64,000 nt of DNA from positions 152,849,048 to 152,913,047 of the forward strand of contig NC_081407.1 in NCBI RefSeq assembly GCF_030272615.1, written 5' to 3'. Source of the stretch: Cryptomeria japonica. Lineage: Eukaryota; Streptophyta; Pinopsida; Cupressales; Cupressaceae. Shown here one piece after another: positions 1-12,370 of the stretch. Under the pieces are notes generated by a model. The model was not told the DNA's origin and searched no databases. It saw only the letters and a program-made list of their open reading frames with translations. The position numbers and the translations under genes were made by a program. The first letter of the stretch is position 1. The number at the start of each line of letters is the position of its first letter.

Positions 1-1101
1 TAATTAGTGCTTCAGATTCCTCAATCTTCTTTCTGTATTTTTTATTCTTTGCTCTTGCAAGGTCTAGTTCATTTAAGACATAAATGAGTTCTCATTTCAA
101 ATTAACTACAACTTCTTCTTCTTCATCATTATCATTCTTTTTAGACTCAATCTCAACAATTTCCATGAATAAATGTTCTTCATTTCGAGGTTTAGTGTCA
201 TCTTCTGCATCACTTTCATCATAAGAGGTACCACTATCTTCTTTGGAATATAAACTATTCAAGTTCTTTCCTTTCTTATAATTAGGTTTGATTGATTTTC
301 ATTCTCCTTTTTATTTCTACATTCAGATGCATGTTTTCCTACTTTAACACATTCAAAACATTTGAATGGTAGTTTTCCTTTGTACTTACCTGATCCTATT
401 TTTAATCTCCTTACAAAGTTAGCCTCTTCTTGATCAATCTCTGAATCTTGCACCTCAATAGGCTTAAATACAAATTCTCTTTTTGATGTGTCACCTTTTT
501 CTATTCTCATTTCATATGAAAAAAGAGATCCAAACAATTCATCCATAGAAAAACTATTTAGGTTCTTATCTTCTTCAATAGAAAATACTTTTGAGTCATA
601 CCTTGACGGTAGAGATCTTAACACCTTCTTCATGATCACAACATCCTTAATATCTTCACCAATTCCTTTGATAACACTGACAAATTCATCCACTCCAAGA
701 AAATATTCTACAATTCATTCTTCTTCCTTCATCTTCAACCCTTCAAACTGAGCTCTATAAGTCTACAACTTTGTTTGCTTAACTATGTCATCACCTTCAT
801 TGATACTATAAAGTTTGTCCTAAATCTCCTTTGCATTTTTGCAGTGCATTACCTTAACAAATTTTAAATTTGATAGTCCACACAATATGTCATTCTTTTC
901 TTTTGCATTGTTCTCATATTCCTTCTTCTTATTTGGAGTGGATGGAGAATTAGTAGGAGGTGTATACCCAGTCACAACTAACTACCAAATATCAAATCCA
1001 AGAGAAGAAATGTAAGATTCCATTCCGATCTTCCAGAAAGAATAGTTTGTTTCATTGAGCAATGGTGCCTTGTTAGATCAAGCTCCTTCATTACTAGTCA
1101 T
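1..1101 (-). pseudogene. Ty1/copia gag, 5' part of a broken gag-pol, cut by window edge
   Basis: Gag is the capsid/nucleocapsid protein that packages LTR-retrotransposon RNA. Read on the minus strand from an ATG at 1101, the frame gives a copia-type (UBN2/DUF4219-like) gag: LLNETNYSFWKIGMESY near the start, AKEI*DKLYSINEGDD in the middle, then VLRSLPSRYDSKVFSIEE and an altered zinc knuckle CFECVKVGKHASEC (about 330-372), in which the His is shifted one place relative to CX2CX4HX4C. The longest open stretch is 259-693. It is broken by several single-base stops, mostly where the family has Trp or Gln codons, and by a frame change near 270. The acidic tail (SYDESDAEDD, EEEE run) continues to the left edge, so protease and pol would lie outside the window. 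The LTR and primer site upstream (1154-2132) confirm the orientation. Certain as copia gag, and certainly not functional as it stands. Confidence 0.85.
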
Positions 1102-1153
1102 GTGTTCAAAGCAAAATCTACGTTGAGTGGTTAAGCTTGTACCAAGAAACTGG

Positions 1154-1165
1154 GAGCTGATACCA
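1154..1165 (-). other. Primer-binding site (initiator-Met tRNA type)
   Basis: On the minus strand this reads TGGTATCAGCTC. The first nine bases match TGGTATCAG, the usual plant copia primer site complementary to initiator methionine tRNA; the last three differ from the common AGC. It lies two bases inside the LTR end at 1168, which makes that LTR the 5' LTR of the element carrying the gag at 1-1101. Confidence 0.75.
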
Positions 1166-1167
1166 AT

Positions 1168-2132
1168 TGTTGAATAGACAAATACACTGAAAAGGGAGGG
1201 TTTGAATCAGTGTATACTAAAATCACTTTTCAGAAATCACAATAAATTAAACATATAATGTAGAAGAATGAAAAGATCAATAACACATCACACAACACTA
1301 GGTTATGTGTGGTAAACCAAAGATGGGAAAAACCACGATGAGAAAATATTGCTTGGAGCTACTATCCAAATCCAGCCTCACAAATGTATCAACTAATTAC
1401 AATTAATTTGAAGGCACCCAACTTTAGGAGACACCAATCCCCTACACTTTTATGGACACCAATCTAAAGTAGTACCAACCCTTACAGTTTACTTCAGAAT
1501 CTGGGACACCAATCCCTTTACAATCAGTAGATTTGAAGGCACCAAGCTTTAGGAGACACAAATCCCCTACACTAACATACAAGACTACAATCTTGATGTA
1601 ATACAATGAATAAGTATGAACCTTTGTATTTCTTCTTTGCCTCTTCAGAAATTTGGTTCACTCTTTTTCAGCTCTGCAACTCACTCTCTTTTTGGTCCAG
1701 CATTCATCCATACTTCCACACACTAATATTTACCGACTTACCTTCTATTTATATACTCTACCTTCACCTTCATAAGGTCAGCCAGAACATAGTTCATCAC
1801 ATATCAAATTAAAATAATTTGCATCATTATCATTCAACATGATCTGTACAATTTTCTATTTTGCATTAGGATCGTTCATTCAGTCAATTTGCACTTTGTT
1901 CATATCATCTCATCATAGAGAATCTACCCCATGTTGTATGTGTCCAATCACATTCACCGGATAGTTGTCTAAGTCAACTTATGCAAGTCTCCAAAATGCT
2001 CTATTATCATGCCAAAACAAGTTCCTTTAATTCCTTTAAATCTGGACCATTGATTATCTCAGTTTGATTAAAAAGATTGTTCATTTTTACCATTGTGGTT
2101 GTTCCACGCACCACATCACATTACTGCCAACA
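1168..2132 (-). repeat. Copia 5' LTR (minus orientation)
   Basis: Begins TGTTGAATAG and ends TGCCAACA on the + strand, giving the inverted ends TGTTG/CAACA. It starts two bases from the primer site. It contains the GGGAAAAACCACG-type motif also seen in the other copia LTRs of this window (for example near 31494 and 39050). No partner LTR lies in the window because the element runs off the left edge. The outer flank (2133 onward) reads CAATCTCCCCAAG, which looks like a polypurine tract on the minus strand; this is treated as a finding. Confidence 0.65.
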
Positions 2133-3390
2133 CAATCTCCCCAAGTCTAACTATTAGAGACACGTGACATAAAGTCACAATATCATGACCTATCATTAGC
2201 ATACATCACCAAACTTTGTGAGCTAGTGATTTATTCACTTCCTGGACATGTGGCGGTTGGTCACATCATCATACACCTTTCATGATGACATCATCTCTCC
2301 ATGCGAAGCTACGCTCTATACTATCCTTCTAGCTTCGTGTGTCTCGACATGGCATGTGGCAGAATCTTGCTACATCATGGGCTAAACTTTAGCTATTACC
2401 TCCAAGCCACGAGTATGCAGCATAGCAACTATTGTGACCGTTTATGGTTAGATCGCAACATCGCTGCCTCCTTTGATAATTAACCCTAACGACTACAATC
2501 ATGCACCTAACATTCTATCGCAACATTGCAACCTTCTCTATTGGTTTATCCTAACCATTGCGAACATGCGCCCAAACCTTTTATGTCAACTCCTAACGGT
2601 CCATCTCAACATCACAGTCTCTTCTAGTGATCTATCATGATGGTTGCGACCTTGTGCTTGTCGTTTAATGTCTTCATGATGCGCTCCAAGCTGAGGGCAA
2701 AAAGTATATGTGTCATTGCACACTTAACCTATACTAATCGGTCAATAAAAAGACTTGATACCACCACTATGCTGCCAATGTGGGATAAATAGTCAAAGCC
2801 TTTATACGCATAGATGTTCCTTCTACACACACACTGTCAACTCTGCCTATGCACATCAACTTTGTGCCTCAATTACATATCCTTTTAACGTCAATGAAAA
2901 TATTATTAGACCAAAATAAATAGCCCTAACTTGTTTAAAGTTTGTTAATACCCCTCTTTGAAAGGTTGGTGATGTGGCTCCTATTTCCCAACCTTTAGCT
3001 GAGTCACCTACCTCTTCTTCAAAAAGGTGCATGTTTGACTCTCTAGACTAGATCTTGGTGTTTTTGATGATCCTCACATGTTTATTGACTCTTACCTCTC
3101 AAGATTTTTTGGATGATAATGTTGAGATAGCCTCATCCTTGGTTGTTACTGCTAGTGAGATTCCCAGTACTGCCTTGGCAAATATCTCTCTTTGGGCTCA
3201 TCCTCCTTCCCCATATGATTAAGATTGGGAGGATGATGATTTGATTATGGAGGATCACAAGAGTAGTTATCATCTTATCTTTTAGATTATATCGTGCCTT
3301 TTTTCTGTTGTCCCATGCTTGTCTTTATATGTTGTGCTCTTTTCAAGGATCCAAGTTACTCGACGGGTACTTGGATATAGGGGATTATAT
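2133..3390. other. Unassigned intergenic sequence
   Basis: No gene recognised. Around 2440-2660 a degenerate unit of about 70 bp (CTAAC..TTGCGA..CATGCGC style) recurs two to three times. Between about 2940 and 3380 the + strand has short coding-like stretches but with stops, and no domain that I can name. The region ends at the target site (TATAT) of the solo LTR that follows. Confidence 0.4.
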
Positions 3391-4488
3391 TGTTGGCAAT
3401 ATGGATGAATTGATTATATGTTGCATTGATGTTTTGTCATTGATTTCAATACTATCTGTTATGGTTGCTTACCGACAGACAGGCTTTGGTTACCAGTAGA
3501 AGATCTTGTGTTACCGGTAAGGGTTTAAGGTTTAACCGGTAGAGCTTTTACTGAGAATCTTTGACAGAATGCTAAGTTGTGTTGGTGTTGCTTCTAGATG
3601 GAATTCAGGATGCATAAGGTGATCCTTGATCGTGCCTCAACTGATTGAAGACATTACTTTAGCGTGGTGGACCCAGATTAGGTCTGGTACCTATCTAGGT
3701 TATGGATCGCTATCATGATAACGTATTCTCTAAACATTACCGAGATGTTTTATAGATTGGTTAACTTGTTATTTTGGTCTAAAGCCGACATGGCATATCA
3801 TTTTAATATGAATGTATGTAATGATCTTATTGTAATATATTTTAGGTGGCCGACCTAATTGGTTTAGGTCTTAGGGTTTGTATAAATTGATGTAAGATCT
3901 CATTGTAGATCATGTATCGTGGTTGTGGAATATAATATCATATGAGAAGGAGATTTGGTTGATCATAGGTGATCGAATTGGGTTTAAGGAAGAGGTCAAA
4001 GGCCTTTCTTTATTGAGCTTAACCGAGACTATAATCAGGCATGGTAGATGTTATCTTTGGCATTTCATTCTACTGGATTGTTGTCCAATTATCTTGAGGT
4101 GGTTATAACCTCTTTGTAGTCAGTGAGAATCTTTTGTAATGAGCAGTATGCTCTAGGCAGTGTGTCTTCATGCATGTGCAGGCCCCTCATTGTATCACAT
4201 ACTTTCTGCAGAAGTATCATCTGACTATGGGTAGGCTTCCCACCGTGGTTTTTCCCTTTATCGGGTTTTCCACATACAATCATGGTGTTATGTTGTATGG
4301 TTGCAATATTGTGTTAATTCATTGCTTCATTCTTAAGTTTTATTGCTTACCGGTATCTGTTTCTACTATTCTAGTATTCAATATTTATGTGCTCCGATTA
4401 AAGGTTATAAAGTGGTTTGATTAATATAATCTATTAACAACTGATTCAGCACCCCCCCCCTCTCAGTTGTTCACCAGTTATCCTAACA
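3391..4488 (+). mobile_element. Copia solo LTR, TSD TATAT
   Basis: A 1098-bp LTR with ends TGTTGGCA...CCTAACA, flanked on both sides by a perfect 5-bp duplication TATAT (3386-3390 and 4489-4493). No internal domain is present, so it is a solo LTR left by recombination between two LTRs. It belongs to the same family as the LTRs of the copia element at 31262-52135: the start (TGTTGGCA.TATG.ATGAATTG), the ACCGGTA repeats and the end with a C run followed by TCTCAGTTGTTCACCAGTTA all match that LTR in reverse complement. Coding-looking frames inside it are incidental. Confidence 0.85.
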
Positions 4489-4975
4489 TATATCTGGCAT
4501 ACACTTCTTCTATTTGTCTCATATTTGTTCTCTTTGTTGTGTCTTGATTTTTGATATTTGGGGATGATGCAAAGCATTGGAGACATTTAGGCCTTCTTCC
4601 ATGTTGACCCAAATTTATATTTTCTTTATTTTCAAATTTTGATAAATGAGTAAAAACTATACCCAAAATACCACATGTTGGTTTTTGACACAAATGGACA
4701 CACTAACAAAAGAAATTACAAATAAAAAATTCCTTAACATAATCAAAACATGAAAAAAAAATTATGGCTAGATAACTAAAGAGTTTAAAATATCATTGTG
4801 GTATTTTTGTAAATGGTCATTGAAACACATGCAAACTTAATGGAGAGCATGAAAAAAAATCTGTAAATTTTTTCTTCCTTTTCAAAAAAATGTTTCTTTG
4901 GCATGAAATGGTCATCCAACCCTTTGGGTTGGATACTGAAGGCAAATATAACCCAAAGGGTTGGTATTTACCAAT
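4489..4975. other. AT-rich spacer with short palindrome
   Basis: No gene. Near 4917-4935 and 4951-4962 the motif CCAACCCTTTGGGTTGG and its partial inverse TAACCCAAAGGGTTGG form short palindromes. A related AACCCTTTTTGGGTTGG lies beyond the opposite arm of the large inverted repeat (about 15379-15396), so the outer limit of that structure may extend to here. Confidence 0.35.
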
Positions 4976-5129
4976 ACAAAACATTTGGCAAGTGCCAAAT
5001 ATGACACTCACCAAATGAAAAAAATGTATTTTTCACATTTGGCAGCCACCAAATTTGATGCTCACCAAATGTGGAAAATGCATCATTTTCATTTGGCGAG
5101 AACCAAATGTACTTTGGAAAATTGTCTTT

Positions 5130-5212
<83 letters not shown>

Positions 5213-5560
5213 GTTTGATTAAATGTTTCAAACTCAATTAAAACTCAATATCCCAACAAGAATATATATATGAAATATAGCATTTAAGTATAGTAAGGGA
5301 AAAAGACAGTGAAATGCAACTTATACTTTGATTTATATTTCATGTATATATTGGTAGGATGTCCGAGACTGGTTTCAGATCTCTTAGAGTTATCATGTAG
5401 ATTATAGGATTTATAAGATTATACAAATTTTCAAACTTAACTTCAAATTTCAGTAATCAACATGCTCCCATCAACATTCTCTCACTTTCTTTATTTTACT
5501 CTCTTTATTTTTCCCAAACTCTAGACTTATATCTCTCCCTCTCTTCTCTCTCTCAACTCT
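4976..5560 (+). repeat. Left arm of long inverted repeat
   Basis: Matches the reverse complement of about 14800-15270. Shared landmarks in order: CATTTGGC..G..CCAAAT palindromes, GAAAATTGTCT followed by CT repeats, TTAAATGTTT.AACTCAA, AACTCAATATCCCA.CAAG, TATTGGTAGGATGT, and ATCAACATTCTCTCACT. A (TC)n run has expanded inside this arm only (5134-5209). I judge similarity at roughly three quarters of positions by eye. Confidence 0.7.
5134..5209 (+). repeat. (TC)n microsatellite
   Basis: About 38 uninterrupted TC units. The corresponding point of the opposite arm has only TGTCTCTCTCCC, so the run expanded after the arms diverged. Confidence 0.95.
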
Positions 5561-5625
5561 TTATCCCCTATATATAGGTCTCTCCCACCCACTCTACCTC
5601 TCCTTCCCTCCTTACTTTTAGTGAG

Positions 5626-7095
5626 AAGGATCATTGCATGTCACACCATTATCACTTGATTCATTAAGTGTCAACTTGGGGGTGTCTAAATTTGGTTGTA
5701 GTAAGGCTTATTTGTTTGGGGGGTGTTTCAACTATATATTTTTGGGATGTTTTCAGTCCTTCTTTGTCAAGAGTGGTTTTTGTAATACTCAAAACTACTC
5801 TATTCTATCCTGAGCTACTTAAGGATTTTAATGCTTACCTTCTATAATTTATTTAACTAAATGACTACAAAGGATGAACTCTATTTTAATCCAAGTTGGA
5901 ATTAAGGGCAGTGGAGTTTACTAAACTACAACACACTTGCAAGAAAATGAAATTTAATCTACTTTGCAGAATTGAAACCTATGTTACACTTACAACAATT
6001 GAAACCTATATTTTTTTTGCATTAAAGAAAATCTATATTATGCTTGCATTAAATAAAATCACAGTTACATAAAAATAAGGAAATCTATTCCATTACACAC
6101 AATCAAATTTCCAAATTTAGCCTTCACAATGCATTCAACTACAAATGCCATTAATCTATCTACATATTCAATCAAACTAAACTAACAATTGTTATGATAA
6201 CAATCCAATGTAAATTTGTAAACAAAATGAATTAAAACTAAACACGAAATAATTGATCAATTAAAAAATGTATCATAGGAATACTAAATTAATCTAGTGT
6301 GTAATTTAAACTAACTTCACAAAATAAATAAATAAATAAACAAACATAAACAAAGATTGCCTCACTTGAATTAAATGGGTCTTGTTCTTGCTCTAGGGGA
6401 ATATAAAGATCAAATTAATCATAAACTTATGCTCTTTATTTTCATCCAAATTGTTCCTAGGAGAGGGGAACAACAATGTTTATCAAAAGAGGGAAAGTTA
6501 AAGATTCAAATTCAAACTACTAATTAGACAAGGTAGCCTATGATTGATTGTCAAGCCGAATTATATAATGGCCTTATTTCAAAAGTAAGAAATAATAGAC
6601 TAAAAATCTAACTCAAGAAAATAGAGAGTGACACTTCAAAATCAAATTAAGAGCGTTGGTGAACATCTAGAGACATCTAAAGCATTTTAGAGAATTGGTG
6701 ATGCTACAATGGAATAGGGGATTCCATAATGAATTGTGTGGGAAACAATCCCGACTCAATAGGTATGCTTCCAACTCATCAAAAGGCCAAAGTGCGCTCA
6801 AAAGGATTTCAATTCAAATTATCAACTATCCCATGAGATATTTCCAGAGTCATCATCAATACACATGAGAAGAGATGAAATGAAGAGATTCAAAACAAAG
6901 CATACTATTTGAACATTCCATATAAATTATATCCAAAGAGACAAACTTTCACATAGTAGTATTAATTCGTAATTATATTGAATAAGACTCAAAAAGAAGA
7001 TTTAGCTAATTAATTTTAGTTGTCAAGTTATTAAAATATTAAAATAATACATCAAGTTTATTATAAAAGCATTAAATTAAAGTGGCATCATTTAT
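5626..7095. other. AT-rich block interrupting the pyrimidine arm
   Basis: About 1.5 kb of ordinary AT-rich sequence separates two pyrimidine blocks. It has no open frame of note, no LTR ends that I could pair and no recognised domain. By analogy with the two solo LTRs that interrupt the arm further on, it may be a third insertion, but I could not find its ends or a target duplication. Confidence 0.3.
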
Positions 7096-7500
7096 GCCCA
7101 TCAACCCCCATCTCTCTCTCTCTTGATCACTACCTATCCCTTCTCTAGGTCTCTCCCTCCCTGTCTCATTACCCACCTCTCTCCCCCTATACCTCTCTCA
7201 CCTTTATCTCTACTCCTATGTCTCTTACTCCTCTCTCACAAGGCTCTAGTTATCTAAACTCTATATATCTCCTCTCTATAGTTCTTTCCCTCCCTCTCCA
7301 CCTCTCTCCATACCTTCTTACCCCTCTTTCTCTCTTTATGAACTTCTCTCTCCCCCACCTCTCTACATCTCCCCTCCCTAGGTCTCTTAGTACTCTTTGT
7401 CTACATCTCACTCCCTCCCTCCTTAGCCCTATTTTTCTCTTTGTTATTCTCTCTCTTATTTTATCTCTCCCTCACCTCTCTTAGTCATAACATATCCCTA
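7096..7500 (+). repeat. Polypyrimidine block (CTCTCC-rich)
   Basis: Almost only C and T with scattered A, made of degenerate units such as TCTCCCTCCCT, ACCTCTCTCC and CTAGGTCTCTC. A motif TTTATGAACTTCTCTCTCC at about 7335 recurs at about 9074, 9911, 12844 and 13151 in the later blocks, marking a larger repeated unit. Confidence 0.8.
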
Positions 7501-7504
7501 CCTT

Positions 7505-7611
7505 ACATATAGGGTTTATGGAATATGGTGTAGGATATAGGGCTTAGGGTATAGGATTAAGAATTTAGGGTTTAGGGTATTAGTATAGGATTTAGGGTAA
7601 AAGATTGATGA
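7505..7611 (+). repeat. Telomere-like TTTAGGG block 1
   Basis: Degenerate repeats of TATAGGG, TTTAGGG and TTAGGGTAT, including TTTAGGGTTTAGGGT-type stretches close to the plant telomere unit. It follows directly on a pyrimidine block. The same order (pyrimidine, then TAGGG) is seen at 9275-9445 and 12296-12370. Confidence 0.7.
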
Positions 7612-8866
7612 TGTTGAACACTTTTGGATGTTGAGAGGAGGGGGTGAATCATCATATATTAAAAAAAAAAATTAACAAATCAATCATCATTCATTCTATT
7701 TACCAAATGTCCAAATTAAATAATTGAAAAACACGATAGAAGTCACACATGAACACCAAGATTTTATGCGGAAAATCCAATGCGGCAAAAACCATGGTGG
7801 GAACTATCCTATTATATGGAAATAGGTTACAATGTTTTAGACTCAAGGCCAAGGAAGCTCACTTCTCCTTATTTGGACTTCTAAGATCGAGGCACATAAC
7901 CTTAGGGCAAGATACAAGTGACTTGCATTACTAAGATGCACAATCTCAGGGAAAGGTACAATAGAGATTTACAAACATTGAAGATCACTTCTTCAGTGCA
8001 AAATACAATGCATCTAAGATTATAGTATCAATATGATTAAACTATTGACAACCCCATCCTATGATATGTTGATTATAGTCCACTATTAATACACATCTAA
8101 AACTGTCTTCATAACTTCTCAACTACACTTGTGCACATTCACACTTACACAATATCACTCAATCACTTTACTAAAACTTGTTCTCAATCCTCCAAAATGG
8201 TTTCATCCTTTATGTACCATTCACAATTAAAACAACATCAATAAGGTCAATGTAATTTGATGTAATGTATAAATATAAATAGTTGACCCGAACGCGATCT
8301 TGAAAGAAAATTGACACAGTGATAGGCTATCGACTTGTGTAGTGGTAGAGTGACAGTTCACCAACATGGCCCATAAACAAGCATCGCACCATATTGACAA
8401 ACTATCACTCTGTCACTACACAAGTTGATACACATACCAACATAATTTAACTGTAGATCGAATGAGAACCTAGAGACTGAGATATATCAAGAATTTGCAT
8501 CCACCAACATCACATTACAATTGCAAGAACTGATGAATTAATGCACCATAATGTAGACCAAAATCATAAGCATGCACTAATAGATTGTTTGTTTTAATAA
8601 TCACACTTAGTCAATACCAATTGCAGACCACTAAGATCATCTCCAAAGGTCCGAAAAAGCTACAATACAATTGGATATACCATTTGAATAATCCACAATT
8701 AAATTCCACATATTTGCATGAACAGTGAATCAATCCTGTGTTCCTGCACTAATTGAACATGTATCCAGACTAGAGATATAAACAAGTTTGACAACTAAAC
8801 ACACATCCGAACCAAAGATATCAACAATTTTAACATCAATGACAACACAAACTCATATTAGCAACA
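7612..8866 (-). mobile_element. Solo LTR inserted in telomere-like block
   Basis: About 1255 bp with inverted ends TGTTG/CAACA (starts TGTTGAACAC, ends TAGCAACA on the + strand). It begins with the TTGAGAGGAGGGGGTGAATCA motif typical of the other minus-oriented copia LTRs here. It splits a sequence (AAGATTGATG | ATGGTACATGG) that is uninterrupted at 9403-9420 (AAGATTGATGGTACAAGG), which shows the insertion directly. The target duplication is imperfect (GATGA on the left, ATGG on the right). No internal domain. Confidence 0.65.
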
Positions 8867-9274
8867 ATGGTACATGGTATAGGGTACATATAGTTGAGGG
8901 TATTGCATGTATTGTATGTATCACCCACCTCTCTTTATCCCCCTCTATATATCTCACCCCTCTCTCTCCCTATTTATATCTCTCACCTCTCTCCCCCCTC
9001 TAGGTATCTCACATCTCTATTTGTCCCTTCTCTAGTTATCTCCCTTTCTCTCCACCTCTCTCTCCATATCCCCTTATGCATCTCCCTTTATGAACTCTCT
9101 CCTTCTCTTCTCTCTCTCCCCTATCCTCTCCCTCCCCTCCTCTAGTTCTCTCACTCCCTCCATGTCTACATGTCCATCCACCCCTTCTTACTCTTCTCTC
9201 TCTTTGTTCTTTTGTCTCTCCTCTTCTCCCTCCCTCCGCTCTCTATGTCTTTACCTCTCCCTCTACTTTATATG

Positions 9275-9445
9275 GCATATGGTTTAGAGTATATAAATAG
9301 TTTAGGATATAGGTTTTTTGAAATAGGGTATACGATATATGGTTCAAGGTTGAGTGTATAGGGCTTAGGGTTGAAGGTATTGGTATAGGGTTTAGGGTAC
9401 AAGATTGATGGTACAAGGTTTAGGGTGCATAGGGTTGAGAGTGTT
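9275..9445 (+). repeat. Telomere-like TTTAGGG block 2
   Basis: Contains ATAGGGCTTAGGGTTGAAGG, ATAGGGTTTAGGGTACAAG and GGTTTAGGGTGCATAGGG-like strings, all degenerate forms of TTTAGGG. Its inverted counterpart is at 13805-13890, sharing the phrase GGTTTAGGGTACAAGATTGA. Confidence 0.75.
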
Positions 9446-10107
9446 TCTTGTGTTGGTACTTTCCTTTATCTCTCCATCTACCTCTACCTCTCTTCTCTCT
9501 CACATCTCTCACCTCTCTAGATCTCTTCCTCCCTATCTTACTCTCTCCGTCTTTATATCCCCCTCCCTTTACCCCCATATAAAGATCCCTCCCCCACTCT
9601 CTATTATCTTATCTTCCTCTCTTATTCTATCCCTCTCTCTATCTCCATTGTCTAGGTTGACACCTCTCCCTCCCACCTACTCTCTCTCCCCTCTCTAGGT
9701 TTATCCCTCCATTCCTCTCCACCCATGTACCTCTATATCCATGTCTCATTACTAACCTCTAGCTATCCCTCTCTATCTATCTCACCCCTCTCTCTAGCCT
9801 TCTAGGTCTCTCACTTGTCTTTCCCCCTATAGGTCTCTCACCTATCTATTCCCCTCTCTAGTTATCTACCACCCTCTCCACCTCTCTCCCTACCCCCTTA
9901 CACCTATCCCTTTGTGAACTCTCTCCTTCTCTTCTCTCTCTCTCTCACTAACCTATCTGTCATGTCCTTCCATAGGTCTCTCACTCCCTCCATCCCTTCC
10001 TACTCCTCTCTCTCTTTGTTCTTTTGTCTCTATCTCTTCCTCTACCTCTCCCTCTCTTCTCTCTCTTGTCTATCTCTCCCCTCTCTAGGTTTTTCCCTCC
10101 CTATATA

Positions 10108-10110
<3 letters not shown>

Positions 10111-10165
<55 letters not shown>
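10111..10165 (+). repeat. (CT)n microsatellite
   Basis: An uninterrupted CT run of about 27 units inside pyrimidine block 3, just before the target site of the solo LTR at 10183. Confidence 0.95.
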
Positions 10166-10172
<7 letters not shown>

Positions 10173-10182
10173 ATTCTCTCCA

Positions 10183-11567
10183 TGATGGTATGATGAAAGA
10201 ATAAGTATCTGGTAGAATACTGAGGGGGGGGGGGGTGAATCAGTATATTGAAAAACGGATACAAAGTTACCAAACTCAAATTCAATCACACAAAGTAAAC
10301 ATATCTGTCAAGATCAATATTCATAAGAATGCTTGACATCAACTGGTTTGACTATTATGACAACTTAATAGTAAACAACTTCAATCTTGTAAACATCAAC
10401 AATGCTTAATCATAACTCAACATATTCATCTCTCAATGCTTCTAGTTATCATGCCTTATCAGAAGTTAATCAAATCAACAAATAAGATCATAACCACAAA
10501 AACATTCATCACTTGACACAAATGTTTATACGTGGAAAACCCAAATAGGTAAAAACCATGGCGAGATGAGACTCACAAGGATAACTATCTAAACTCTTCT
10601 AAAGTTCTCCCCGTTAGGAGCCAAGCCTGTTAAAGCTTTACAATAAGTCCTGTTAAGAACTAATTCCGGTTAGGAATCACCCGATTAAGGGATTTACAAA
10701 TATGCCTTGATGAAAAGCACAATACCTTGTTAGGAGTAACCTCATTGGAGGATTTAAGAATCCAAGCTAATGGACCACCTTGTTAGAGGATTTAATGAGT
10801 AACCAAGCTTGTTAGAGCTTACCTGGTTAAGGGATTTCACTTCTGTTGTAATTGTTAGAAAACAACAGGTTTTCTTGATCTGTCTGAATAGCACTACATT
10901 TGCTTGATCAGATGCTTTTAAGCTTCAATCTGCCTTCACTCAAAGTGCAGATCCATTCACTGGTTAGGCAACAACACACTCAACAGGTTTATGCCAATCT
11001 TGCCAACAACCTTTACAAACAAGTCGGTACAATCTTGACCATTATAAATCATGACAATCTCTTCACATTCTTCAAGAAAATTCCAACCGCTCCATGATCA
11101 CCGCTTCATCGAACTTTGTAACTCATCACACATTGTGCATTAGATGCAATCCACTTGCTCCTTCCCTAGACAATAAATAAATGTGCCAAAACAATTTGAA
11201 CTTATCCTCATACAATGATCACACGTGTCTCCATCATTACTGCTCATCAGATAATAAACCAACAAACTTGATCGATTAGGGTTTAGCAACTGATAGGGTT
11301 TACCAGTTACATTGCATAGAAAGGTTTAACCCTTTACATCGGTTTACTGGTTCAACTCACAAACTTACCATACCAGTTTACAACATCTTCCACAAAGCTC
11401 TTCTAACCGTTTACTAGCCAATATCAAAAACAACTATAGCCCATACCACTGAAGAAACACTTCTAACACCCTCAACCAGTGTCAGCAATAACATGAATAC
11501 CATTACCAGTTCAATTGACATCAATGACAACATATCATTGATGCAATTTCTATGCAAAATGCCAACA
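10183..11567 (-). mobile_element. Copia-type solo LTR, TSD CTCCA
   Basis: 1385 bp flanked by a perfect duplication CTCCA (10178-10182 and 11568-11572). Ends on the + strand are TGATGGTATG and ATGCCAACA. It carries the ACTGAGGGGGGG..TGAATCAGT motif and the ACCCAAATAGGTAAAAACC-type motif seen in the other minus-oriented copia LTRs. It has no internal domain, so it is a solo LTR inserted in the pyrimidine arm. Confidence 0.8.
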
Positions 11568-11842
11568 CTCCATCCCCCCTCTCTCTCTCACCTCTCTCTC
11601 CTCTCTCTATGTCTCTCCCTCCCTATATTCCTTTATCCCTCTCTATCTCCCCCTCCCCCACTCTCTCTTATTATCTCTCTTTATTATCTATTCATCACCT
11701 CTCCTTCCCACCCTCTCTCTCTCCTCTCTCTAGGTTTCTCCCTCCATCCCTCCCTCTCACCCTCTCTACCTCACCATACATGTATCATTATCCACTTTAA
11801 TATACCCACCTCTATATATATCACACCCCTTTGTCCCCATAT

Positions 11843-11991
<149 letters not shown>

Positions 11992-12295
11992 CTCTATATG
12001 TTTTCTTTATTCTCTCCTCTTCTTCCTCCCTCCCATCTCTAGGATTCTCCCTCCATTTATTCCCCTCTCACTCTTTATCTACCCCTCCCTCCTTACCCCC
12101 ATATCTCTCTCCCTTTCCCACTCACTCTTCTTCTCTATCTTCATTATCTAGGTCGTCACCTTTTCGTCCCACCCTCTCTTCCCTCTCAAGGTTTCTCCCT
12201 CCCTACCTCTCCAACTCTCTACCTCTCCATCCATGTCTCATTACCCACCTCTCTCTATCCACTTCTATCTATCTCACTCCTCTCTCTGCCCATCT

Positions 12296-12370
12296 AGGTA
12301 TAGGATATAAGGTTTGGGGTATAGGGTTGAGGTTCCTAAATAGGGTTTAGGGTTTAGGGTATTGGTATAT
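12296..12370 (+). repeat. Telomere-like TTTAGGG block 3
   Basis: Short block with GGTATAGGGTTGAGG and ATAGGGTTTAGGGTTTAGG. It follows a pyrimidine block, as the other telomere-like blocks do. Confidence 0.7.

Larger units (their letters stand above)
8867..10182 (+). repeat. Polypyrimidine blocks 2 and 3
   Basis: Two pyrimidine stretches (about 8920-9270 and 9455-10182) separated by the telomere-like block at 9275-9445. The motif TTNTGAACTCTCTCCTTCTC recurs about 835 bp apart (9074 and 9911), suggesting a higher-order tandem unit. No gene; long frames here are repeat translations. Confidence 0.75.

Noticed and set aside
4961-5237. Opposed frames ending in poly-Ser/Leu or poly-Arg/Glu
   Set aside because: Both are translations of the (TC)n run plus the CATTTGGC palindromes. 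No protein-like composition outside the repeat.
7505-7611. True telomere or chromosome end
   Set aside because: The TTTAGGG strings are few and degenerate, and sequence continues on both sides, so they are interstitial telomere-like repeats only.
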